Source: Eurosta solidaginis
Lineage: Eukaryota; Arthropoda; Insecta; Diptera; Tephritidae
NCBI RefSeq assembly: GCF_040869045.1
Contig: NC_090322.1
Location: forward strand, 190,215,477 to 190,279,476
Length of the DNA: 64,000 bases
Direction: 5' to 3'
Each line of letters starts with the position of its first letter. The stretch's first letter is position 1. Below, one piece after another: positions 25,801-37,800 of the stretch. Below the pieces are notes generated by a model. That model ran no database searches, was not told the DNA's origin, and worked only from the letters and a program-made list of their open reading frames with translations. The position numbers and the translations under genes are program-made.

Positions 25801-28800
25801 GACTCCACCGCTGCATTAAGGGAACTGTAATCTATGCTTCTAAAATCACGATATGTAAAGGAGCATTGTATGTGTGACGTTTGGAAGTTGTAACTAAGAA
25901 ATATTAGATCGTGTTTTGAAAAGCAAGATGCCGACAATTGATCGTAGTGGAGCAATTTCAGGGGATCATTCACAAAAAATAAATCCAGCAAAGAAGAATT
26001 TGAGTCAGTAAAGTGTGTAGGTGAAGTTAAATTGATGGGAAAAAGTCCAAGAGACTCCATACTTAGCTTTAGAGTTGAGTCGACGAGAAGGTTGGAGTTG
26101 AAATCCCCAGCGATGATTATATTATCATAGCTTATAAGTAGAGGCTCGAGAAATTCAATAAAGCCAGAGAAGTCAACTCCACGATTAGGTCTGTATGCAC
26201 AGCCGATAAGAAGCCTTTCATTATTTACAGAGAAAACGTCTACGAACACATATTCGACAAGATCACTTGGACTAGCACTGCAGCAAAGTTTACAGGATAA
26301 ACTACTTTTAACATATATAGCAACACCACCACCATGACCACGTCTATCAGCCCTGAACAGTTGATATCCATTTAGTTGCACCAAATCATTTTTGTGACAT
26401 GAAGAAAACCAGGTTTCGGAAATACATATAACATCTATATCAGAACCCTCAGATATGAATCTCAATTCATCCAGGTTTTTAAATAGGCTTTGCGCATTAA
26501 GATGGATGACTTTGAGCCCTTTAGTACGTTTGTTGAATACGCGCAACAGTGTATGTAAACAGTCTTTGGAACTAGACAACCTATAGTCTAGGACCATCAC
26601 TATATATGGGATATAAAGAATGCTCTGCGATGCGTAACAATAAAGACAACATAAGTGATTGTTTACAAGTATGATAGGGAGAGATAAAGACAGAAACGAA
26701 CAGACTCAAGAACTTAAGTAATATACCATACATAGAAATTAATTTATTGATCATTATTCGTTGGCGCATCATCAACTCGAAAGGAACTCGCGCTTTCTTC
26801 GCCGGTATTCTCAAGACGCTCTAGAAAATCCAAGCTATGTATTGCTTCAGGGCTGGCGTTGGCTGTTCGTCTGATATGTACCAGACCCTTCTTAGAAAAA
26901 ACCGCCACCACCTTCCTTTTCTTCTTTAGACGGATCGCTGCCTTGAAGATCGCATAGTTTTGCCTAGACAGCGAAGCATTTACATAAATCGGAGCATTTG
27001 AATTTATGCCCACATGAACTAATTGCAGACCTTTGATGTTTGGATTGTTTTGGCGCCTAAAGGTGCCTATACTTTTTAGCAATTTGTTTCTGTCTGTCGG
27101 CGACTGAAATTTGATTATTACGGCCGGATCTGTCACGCTGTTGTCTATTTTCCGTAGCCGAAAAATGCTCATTATAGGTATTGGTTGCAATCTAAGAGTG
27201 GAACAGAGGTGATGAAAGACACTTGCTAAGTTTTCTCCTTCCTTAAAGGGAATTCCGTGTACACGGACTTCACTTGCGGCAATATGGCTCTCTTGCTTTG
27301 ACGCACTGTTTTTGAGTTTTTTTACTTCCTCTTCGAGATAACCAACGCGCTCGAACACACTCTCCAGCTGAGTAACTCTTGCATTAAGCTCACTGACCTC
27401 TTTCTTCAGCACCACAAATTTGTCTTCTAGTTTTTTGCATACGAATTCGATGAGCCTTTTTTCCGAGTCCAAAATTTGCTTAGCAATCAGATCGTTGAAC
27501 TTAGCAAATCGCTGATCCATGCTTTGCATTAAACTAGGAGAGAAGCCGCTGATCCGTTGCACCTTTTTGGCGCTATCAACCTCGTTATTAAGGTCGTCAC
27601 CACGACGTTTACCATTGACTTGATCCATGGTGTTCGAAAAAAAAAACGGGCCAAAAAATATTGCTCCAAGAAACTGGGTGGCAGCTCTAACGCAGCTTAG
27701 ATTATTATGACGCAGGCTTCAAGTTTAGCATAGACGCAAACCACAAAATAAAGCTTGAAGCAGAAACTTCAGTGACTATAAAACTTTTGGCGGGAAGATA
27801 CACAGTTGATGAAGGTGTCAAAGAAAAACAAGTTGACTAACAACAACAAAGCAGGAGCACCAATCGCAATATACTGCCAAGTTAGTAAAGTTGAATTGGA
27901 GATCACCTGGACAGAGGATCTTACTTTCCACAGACAAATGTTACGTTTATTAATGTTTAGACACAGGTTGTAAGAATTAAGACTCACAATAAACAATGAA
28001 TTTGAAAATTTTAAGAGGAGCACAAATTACTTTAGCTTTCACACACCAGGGTTGCCAACTTTTAGTATAAACAATCCTTGGTTTTGATGTTTCGTTTCTA
28101 AATTGCACCGATGCCTGCCGACCACTCAGATAATTTGCGGTCCACCTTTTAAGACATGGGGGAAGGGTAGACCCTTCCAGGTCCTGCAGTAACGAGCCAT
28201 GGTTGACCGTATCAAAAGCTTTGGATAGGTCTAGCGCTACGAGTACTGTTCTATGGTGGGGGTATTGATTTAAACCGCAATTTATCTGGGTGCTAATGGC
28301 ATTTAGCGCGGTGGTAGTACAGTCGGGAACAATGCCGAGTATCAGCCCCTGCCTCCGTCTTCTCCCCCCTCTTTTCCGGCAGCAATTGTGTAGGTCAGGG
28401 AAACAGACTCTTAGTCCATACCTCTCTTTGCACCGTTTGCCAGCACAGAATATATACGTTTGCGACATCCGCCCAATGCAGCTCCTGCCAAGGGCGGTGC
28501 CACTTTCCTAGATGTTCTGGTCTACGCAACGGCAACCCCTCGACGGGTTTCATTGCGCCATGTTGCCAGGCGTCATACCCAAATACACCGGGTACCCCCA
28601 ATGCTTACCCAAGGACATCCAGTCCCAGGACCACAACAGCAGTTGCGTCCTAGCCTTCCACAACCCAGGCGTAGTCACCCATCACTTACTCCCAGAGTGG
28701 CGACGTCCCCCCTATGTACTTCAGACTTCTGCAGTTAAACTGTAATGAATTAACTGGGAAGATCACGGATAGTCGGGATCATGAAGCGGCACAACATCCG

Positions 28801-31800
28801 CATTGCTGCGATTCAAGAGACTAAACTCACAGCAAGATCTGCACAGCAGACCTGTTCTGGGTATAATTTCCAGAAAAAAGATCGCGAGAGCGGAAATGGA
28901 GGCGGCTTCGCTTTTATCATACACCACTCTGTGCAATATCATATATTTGATCCCGCCATCGACCGCAGGGACAGTGTCTTAGAACGTCAAGGCTTATCTG
29001 TCCAGTCAGACGATGGAAACTTAGAAATCATCAACATCTACATCCCTCCTGCCACCTGTTGCCCCAGTGGATATCGCCCTAATATCAGCGCCTTACTCAC
29101 TGGCAACAATCGCATTATCTTAGGCGATTTCAATGCCCATCACGATCTATGGCATTCAAACCTCCGGGCGGACAGTAGGGGTGAGATGTTGGCGGATCAA
29201 ATAGAAGAAACGACGTTCTGCACAATAAACGGAGACGCCCCCACACGTATGGTAGGAAGCTGTCACAGTTCGCCGGATATTTCAATAGTGAGCGCAGAAC
29301 TCGTAAATTGCGTCAACTGGCAGCCAATGGTAACACTGGCATCCGACCTCCTGCCTATACTTATTTCGCTCGAGCGTACCGCCGACTTCATGGTCACAGA
29401 AAAACGCACTTTCATAAACTTTAAAAAAAAAAGTGGAGCGAAAACAAATCCTTTACAGACAACCACTTTGCTGCCCTCTCTATCCCGACTAATGCCCCAC
29501 CTCCCGGCAGAGGCCGCAAGTTTAGCGAGAGAACGTGACCTTATAAGACAGCTCGATCCCGGCGACCCCCAAATAAGGGATATAAACCAACGCATCAGAT
29601 TGCTTGTGGATGAACACAAGCGGGCGAAATGGGAGGAGCACCTCAGCGGTTTTAACCTCTCTGCCGGTGTAGGTAAACTTTGGTCCACCGTAAAGTCCCT
29701 ATCGAATCCGTCTAGACACAATGACAAAGTTTCCACCGCCTTTGGCGATAAAGTGTTATCGGATGCGAAAAAATGCGCGAGCGCTTTCTGCCGACAATAT
29801 ATAATTCATTCTATGGTCGACAAAGGTAGACGGAGGGCCAACAGACACGCACATAAACATATATTCAGCGCGTCACCAATTACCATCACCGCCAAAGAGG
29901 TTGAGGATGCCATCGGTCATGCTAAACCATCCAAAGCAGTGGGCCCAGACGGCATAGACATGCCGATGCTTAAAAGCCTTGGGGAAGAGGGTTTCAAATA
30001 TTTAGCACCTGTCTTCAACCTGTCTCTTTCCACCTTTGTCATACCCGAAAAATGGAAAATGGCCAAGGTGGTCCCGCTACTAAAGCTTGGGAAACCAGCT
30101 AACATAGGAGAGTCGTATCGCCCGATATCTCTCCTATCGCCAGTAGCCAAGACGGTTGAAGCCATTTTGCAATCAAATTTGCCTGTCATCAGCATGGCTT
30201 CAGAAAACTCCAAAACGCCACCACCGCGCTAAATGCCATCAACGCCCAGATAAATTGCGGTTTAAATCAAAATCCCCACCATAGAACAGTACTCGTTGCG
30301 CTAGACCTATCAAAAGCTTTTGATACGGTCAACCATGACACGTTACTGCAAGACCTGGAAAGGTCTACCCTTCCACCATGTCTTAAAGGTGGGCCGCAAA
30401 TTATCTGGGTGGTTGGCAGGCATCGGTGCAATTTAGAAATGAAACATCAAGACCAAGAAGAATTAAACAAGGGGGGCCACAGGGTGTTGTCCTATCCCCA
30501 ATTTTGTTTAATTTCTACATATCTAAGCCACCTTCGCCACCAGCAGGAGTCACTGTCGTTTCCTACGCCGATGACTGCATAATAATGCCCACAGGCCCAG
30601 GCCCACAGATCGATGAGCTTTGGAACAGAATAAACGGCTACCTCCCTGATCTCTCCAGTTTTTTCGCCTCGCCAAACCTGGCATTATCACCGACTAAATC
30701 CTCCGCGACCTTATTTACAACATGGACGTCCCAAATGACCATTTTGAACATCCACGTCGATGGCACTACGCTACCGACTGTCCTACACCCCAAAATCTGG
30801 GGTGTGGCGTTTGATCAGGATCTACATTTTGGTGAGCACGCAGCCGCAATTGTTCCGAAAATCCAGAGCCGTAATAAAGTCCTCAAATCTCTTGCTGGCA
30901 GTACTTAGGGAAAGACAAAGAAACGCTCATTACCACATGCAACGCAATTGGCCAGCCGATTGCGTGCTACGCGTCCCCTATATGGTCGCCAAGCCTAAAA
31001 ACTACCCACTGGAAGAAGCTGCATGCCTGCCAAAATACTGCTCTCAGAATCGCCACGGGCTGTCTCCTTATGTCCCCAGAACACCAACTACATAATGAGG
31101 TGAGAATACTCCCCATCAAGGAGAGAAATGAGATGCTAACCAAACAGTTCCTGTTGAATACCCAGAAAACTGAACATCCCAACGCCTCTAACACCCCTGT
31201 CGAAATAGCAAGTTTCCTAGGACTCCCGTTAGAGGATATTGATGACAATTTGTGATCGGTCGCAGACGTTAGGTGGGGCGAAGCACTGCTACAACAACAA
31301 CAACAGATCTTGATACAAAGACCCCGCATCTTTCCGCAATAGCCAACACGTCGATTTCCTTTAATACATACAAACAAAGCCTTTCCTAAATACTATTTTT
31401 TTAAATAGAAAAATCAAGCTTTTTAAAGTAAAAACACCGGCGTACCCCAGCACGCCGCCCCGCCGCCGCCGGTATTTAATAGAGAGAGAGAGAAGTGATC
31501 GGCGTAAACCTCTATTAGGTACATTAAAAGTAACTTCTGCTAGGAGAGCTGAACAATCCAAAGAGCCCGCGATGAGATCATAAACAAACATTAGGATCTT
31601 TAAAGTTAATAGAAAATAAGCAAAATCTAATGAATTTTCTTTGAACCCTTTCTATTCTGGCGGAGTGGCCACTATAGATAGGATAGACAACAGAGGCGTA
31701 TTCTAGTTTTGAGCGAACTAAAGAGATAAAAAGAGCCTTCATGGTATAGGGATCCTTAAAATCTTTTGCATATCTGCGAAGGAAGGCCAGATTTCTGTAA

Positions 31801-34800
31801 GCCTTCGGAAGGACATAACAGATATGACTAACGAAAGAGAAAGAAGTGTCGAAGACAACACCTAGATCAAATCTTACGACAGGCATACCTACCGCGGGTA
31901 TATTCTAAGCCCCTAACCCGCTGGGGAGTCTGTTTACAGTTAATACAACGACATCAACAACAGTTCCCGATATTGATGGTCCTTTGCCGGATATACATAG
32001 ATCCGGTACGTTCCGATAATAACAACAACAACAACAACGGTAACATGGTGTTTATTATTCACAATTTAATGTATCAAATCATACGCTTTTTCGATCCTTA
32101 TTAAATTATTTGAGGTTTGTAATGTTCAGGGGTTCACTATGAGCAGGCCTTCCTTCAACAAATATAATTGAATGATGATTATTATATGTATGTATTAAAC
32201 GCCGTAAATGTTTGTTTTTCTCTTTTCCAGCTGGTCAAGGATCAGGATTTGTACGTTATCGCGACTCCAAGCTCACTCGTTTGTTGCAAGACTCCCTTGG
32301 CGGCAATTCGATCACACTTATGATAGCCTGCGTTAGTCCGGCTGATTACAATGTAGCCGAGACTTTAAGTACCCTACGATATGCAGATCGGGCACGTAAA
32401 ATCAAGAATAAACCCATTGTTAATCAAGACCCGCATGCAGCTGAGATTAATCATTTAAAAAGTATTATACAAAAATTACGTGTCGAGCTATTAGCTGCAG
32501 GCGGAGGGTCTTCACAAATGACAAGCTCTTTAAATAGTGTTCTACAAAGTATTGCACCACCTGCAGGTGCAAATGGTTGTAACTCATCCACCAGCAACGT
32601 AATTACCACAAATGTTGAGATTGCTAAAAAATACCAAATATTGCAAGAGAAGTACCACACATTGCAACAACAATTTCAAACAACCTTACACGATGCAGCT
32701 GAACATGAAATGCGTGCACATTTAACTGAAGAGGCACATGAAAAACTTAAACTAAAAATAAATGAGTTGAAAGCTATAGCCATCGATTTGGGCAAAAATT
32801 ACAAAGTTAATGCATCGATTGAAGAGCAAGAAGCAACTGCAGAACGTATCAAGCAAATTAATGAGGTTGTACAAGGACTTGATGTAGAGTTGGAACGTAC
32901 CCAAACCGAAATTGAAAATCACAAACGTGCCACAATAAATGGCCACGCTAACAATGGAGCTGATGAAGAGGCTAGCAGCGCGCTACTTGAAGTCCATTCG
33001 CAAATGCAAGAGCAAACTGATGCATATACAAATACTCAAATGGATTATAAAGAACAACTAAGGCGCATTAATCGTGAATTAAATTTGAAAGAAGAATTAC
33101 ACCAGCGTGTTGCTGGTAATTTGGTAAAGTTTTGTACACTTGAAGATAATACCGAAGAAAAGTTTATTGAATGTGAGAAAAAGATACAAGAACTAGAAGA
33201 TGAAAGAAATCAATTGCTTGATAAATTGCGTCATGTAAAAGAAAATGCTTCTGCTAAATTGGCAGAAGAGCGACGAAAACGCTTACAAACGCTCGAACAG
33301 GAGATAAGCGATATGAAGCGTAAGAATATGCAGCAAGCTAAGTTATTAAAAGTGCGTGAAAAAGAGACGCAGAAAATACAAAATCTACACAGTGAAATAC
33401 AGGCAATGAAAGAATCTAAAGTTAAGTTAATACGTGCTATGCGTCAAGAGTCAGAAAACTTCCGTCAATGGAAATTGTCGCGTGAGAAAGAGCTAATTCA
33501 ACTGCGCACCAAAGATCGGAAAATGAAGAATGAAATGGCGCGTAAAGAAGCTTTGCATTCGAAACAGCGTAATGTTTTGAAGAGGAAATGTGAAGAAGCT
33601 CAGGCTATTAACAAGCGGTATGTGTACTTACTAAGTAATTGTTTATTGCTAGAGCAAAATATTTGAAAGGCTAGATATACTTTAGCATAGGGCTGTAATC
33701 AATTAAGGTGCAAGGTTAGGTGATTAGTTCCAGAATGGTACTCTATCTAGCGGCGTTGGTAGTAGGTTATCTGATATTAATGATTTATAGATGAACGTCC
33801 ATGAATATATGAGTTTTTAAAATAAATGTTTTATTTTTTATTTTTTTAAATAAATCTTTTAATTGGATTTTTTGAGTGTTTTGCAATCTAACTTATCCAA
33901 AAGACTATTGCAAAATTAAATTGACTTTGTCTGAAATCAAATTATTTTCAGATATCCTCTTATTATTTTCAACAACCAATAACTTTTTTAAATTCCAACG
34001 AGAAATATTGTAGATGGGCGGCAGTCTGTACCAGGATTTACTTTGTAGAAAAATAGAGAATTCACATACTTCGCACGTACATTTTTATTTTAGTTCTAAT
34101 TCAAAGAACATTTGTGTTCTTCCACTTGTAGCCTTAAAGATGCACTCGACCGCCAACGTGTCGCCCAATCGCAGCGACAAAAAACCCAATCGGCTAAAGA
34201 TGTAAGCACCGCAAGTAATAAGGTTGATCAAGTAATATCATGGGTGGAACGCGAATTAGAGATAATCGTTTCCTTCATCGACGCAGAACATTCTCTTGAA
34301 CAGTTGCTGGAAGATCGTGGAATCATAAGTATGCGCATTGCTGAGTTACGTAATCAACACCCACAAGCAGGCACTGCAGCAGCACAAGAATTAGATTCGC
34401 TACAAGAAGATCTTGAAATGCGCAATGCACAAATAACCGATTTGCAACAAAAAACATGTACAATTGATCTAGATTCGCGCATGCGCGCACTCTACGAAGG
34501 TGTAAATAGTATAGTAGAAGCACGTGCGGTTATGCGTCAATTGCTTAAGTCAATTTCTGATATGCGGCATGAAAATGCAATACGTTCACAGGAGCAAAAG
34601 ATTGCTTTAGATGAACAAACTGCATTGCGAGAGGCTGCCGAGCAAACAAGTGCAGTAGCAGCCAAACGTATGAGACTAATGGAATTGGAACATGAAGACG
34701 CTATTGCTGAACGTGAGAATACATATGAAGAGAAAATTGCTGTACTATTGAGGGAATTACACAATGCTCCACAGCTGGCTGTGGGTACAGATGAAGCGCT

Positions 34801-37800
34801 GACACCAGAACAAGAACAACGTATGAAAATACAGGAGGAACAATTGAACAAAATGGATACGTTACGTGAGGAATTGGAGTATTATAAGAATTTGGTGAAT
34901 CAATTGCAACAAGCGGTGGAAGCAAAGAGTACACGCAAAAAAGAGGTATTCAAGAAGGTGAGCAAATGGCTGCACAGGGGGTGGACGCACACAAACTAAG
35001 ATGAGTATGAGTATCGTTGTTGTGTTTGCAGCCAAAAGAAATCATTGAAATCAAAGAAGAGGGGGAGGATGATGATGACGCCTTATCGCTTTCAAGTGAG
35101 GATGATATAGATGACTCATCCGATGACCCGGATTGGAAGAAAACACCACGCTTTAAACGTTCAGCCAAATCAACTGTAAGATATTTTTCTATTTTTATGT
35201 TAATGTTTTGATTCTAATCATTTCAGTATAATCTTGTATATTTGTATAAATATACACATGTATAATAGCGCTCGACAATTCATAGCAACAACAGCAGTGG
35301 ATCTAATGAAACATTTGCTAAAGATACTACCACTAGTAGCGACAAAAAGCATAGTACCACAACTAAGACTAAGCATTTGGGTTGTAAATGTCGTAAAGAA
35401 TGTGCTTCAAAACGTTGTGGTTGCTTTTCGTCCGGTGAAAAATGCACTAAAAAATGTCATTGTGGCGATAATTGCAAAAATGGTAAACACAGTCATGATA
35501 GTGATGAGAAAGAAAATGATGATTCGCTGTCGAGTCAACATCACCAGCAGTCTAGTGACACACAGATTATGGTGGGTACACCGCCAAAGGATGATGCTAA
35601 TTCCACGTTTGCAAAGCCAAGCCACGCATTTCTCACGCCAAAAATGGCCAGGTAATTGAAAAATTTCTATAATTAAGTCAATAATATTAGACATTTATTT
35701 TTTTGTTTTCATTCTTGTTTGCATTCATTATTTTAGTTTAATTTAGCAAAAGCGGAATTTCAGAGACTGGAGTAATGACTTCTGCTATTTAATTTTCTAG
35801 CTTTATTATCACACCGAATAATAACCGTGATATCATTGCCGTCCGTTGTTAGTTAAGTAGAATAAAACAGTTTATCGTCCACTTTTGAATCAAAATCAAT
35901 TTTGTGTGCCAATAAAGATGGGTCATATGTATTGGATCGATTTTCCGTCATCCCTTTTATTTTCTACTCTAAAATTTTATTTAAAGTAGTTAGCACCAGC
36001 GTCTTAAGGGGCTTAGAACACTTATGTGTTTGCTGTTGTTCTTGTAGTGATTAAGACATCCCTGAAGGTTTTGGGGAGTGTTATCGATGTTGATGGTCCT
36101 TAGCCTGATATAGACCAGTTACGTTCCCGTAACAAGCACCATTAAAGTACAAGCCAGACCATAATGGGAACGATTTAATATGAGCACATTGACTCTTTTA
36201 GGCCATCCCGCCCCTAACCTCCTAGTTCCATGAGGAAGTTGTGGACGGTAGAGCCTCGAATGCTAAAGAAACAGGATTCACCACGGATAGGTGATGTTGA
36301 CAATTGGGTTGAAGAAGCTATAAATTGCGCTGACAGCCTTTTGAAATGGTTACACCTTTTGGGTATTTTAGTCGCCTCTTACGACAGGCATACTGGCCGC
36401 GGGTATAATTTTAGCCCCATTACCTGCTGAGGGGTAGGCGGTCGTAATAGGCGACTGAAATTCACAGACATAGAACATCAAATCGTTCTCTAGTTGGTCG
36501 GACTAGTACATTAATGGTGCTTATTTCCAGTCACCATCATCGCATATACTCCTCGAAAACATTCGAGGAGACTCTTTATCGCGTAAAGAAGGAACAGCTT
36601 TTAGCACATAGGTCGTTATGGTTTTTAAGATGCCGTTGATTGAATTGAAATAACCAAAACCAAATATGTATATATACATATGTGACCTGTAGTCATGAAA
36701 GGGACCTATTGTGCGAAAACAAGTTTTCGAGAAAAACGCGTTTAAAGTTTTTGTATATTTTTTTTTTTTTTAAATTATAGTCGACTCAAAAACAAAGCGG
36801 TCGACTGCTAAGAATAATATATTCAATTACAAGAAAAGAACGTACATAAACTTACAAGCCAAGAATTAAAGTAAATTATATATAATTATACGCATTATAT
36901 GCCCATAAGGGGGCTGACGCGACGTGCTCATAAAAGAGCCGGATACCCAGTAGTGGGAACACACGAAAGAAAAATAAAATTAAAATATCAGGCTAAACCT
37001 AAGAGTATGACAGTATGTAAAGTGGCAAACGAACTTTCAAGGCTAATGCAGTTGTACAAATCATTGTAATGTGAGCAGCAACGACGCAGGGGACTATTTT
37101 TAGAAAAAATTTTGCCGGCATAGATAAATGAAAAGGCACAAAATGAAAAAAATCTCCGACAGGTGGCGGATGGATCGAAATATTTCAAAAATCGTATTTG
37201 TGGTCCGATTTGGCTTTAAATGCGATTTGTGAAAAAAACTAAGAAAAATAGAAAACTGCGGTTTGTTCCATTGGAAAGAGCGTTAAATTTCCTATAAGAA
37301 CCACGCAACAAGTGAACAACTGTATTTTCGAACAATAGGTGCCTTTCATGATTCCAGGTCACATATATATATGTATATACTCTTTGAAAAATTAAACTTA
37401 TTAAATTTTAATTTAAAAAAATTTAATATTTTCGATTGCTAGTTTTCATTCCGGGTTTGGGTTTGTCTACATAGCAAGGAATGCTTGCCGTAAAGGCGAA
37501 CAAAATTCACAGAACCCACTAAAGTCGAGCCAGAAATGGAGCATACAGCGTTCATATCCCGCATATAAAAATCTGCGTGAAACGCATTTCAAAAAATATT
37601 AAGTTGTTCAACATGTCGAATTACTAAACGTGGTTCTATACCGAATTGGTAAAATACCGCAAAGAAATTAACCCAATCTAGATTCTAGATAAAGTTACTA
37701 TTTTGATTTCGTGATTTCATTACTTCTACATACATTTTTTTGCTGCATTTCTGCACACTAATAATCAAAACCTTTCTTTTTATCTTTTCTTGTTCCCTTA

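Larger units (their letters stand above)
23565..28074 (-). mobile_element. Nearly full-length CR1/Jockey-group LINE
   Basis: A 4.5-kb non-LTR retrotransposon inserted into LINE copy b, with the short duplication TCCTT at 23560-23564 and 28075-28079. In its own sense it has a 5' leader of about 445 bp, ORF1 (26744-27628), then an ORF2 with endonuclease and reverse transcriptase (24537-26600) continued in a second frame (23788-24528), and a 3' end of ATTT/ATAC-rich sequence. One frame break in ORF2 is the only obvious lesion, suggesting it is the youngest LINE here. The clade call rests on the style of the endonuclease and RT motifs. Confidence 0.88.
28320..31306 (+). mobile_element. Jockey-like LINE copy c, long but frame-broken
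   Basis: Sense-strand element. It starts within a gag-like ORF1 (28320-28740), continues through an endonuclease-RT ORF2 (28781-30232, then 30426-30908 and 31070-31255) and ends in GCTACAACAACAACAACAG. Near 31190 the protein passes from KTEHPNA directly to [13 protein letters not shown]. Comparison with copies b and d shows that roughly 140 C-terminal residues, including the CCHC-type cysteine block, have been deleted. Several further frameshifts (near 29445, 30185 and 30905) make it inactive. Confidence 0.88.
20743..32230. other. Intron 2 of the kinesin gene, filled with nested retrotransposons
   Basis: The donor TT|GTAAGTAG and acceptor TTTTCCAG|CT join in phase inside the motor domain (residue 275). 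Apart from about 250 bases at each end and 21576-21870, nearly all of its 11.5 kb is accounted for by the SINE and LINE copies listed separately. Confidence 0.85.

Noticed and set aside
28080..31306. Single LINE insertion with a twin-primed 5' inversion
   Set aside because: The minus-strand segment continues on the far side of an inserted LINE to a complete (CAA)n-tailed 3' end, so it belongs to a separate insertion (copy b).
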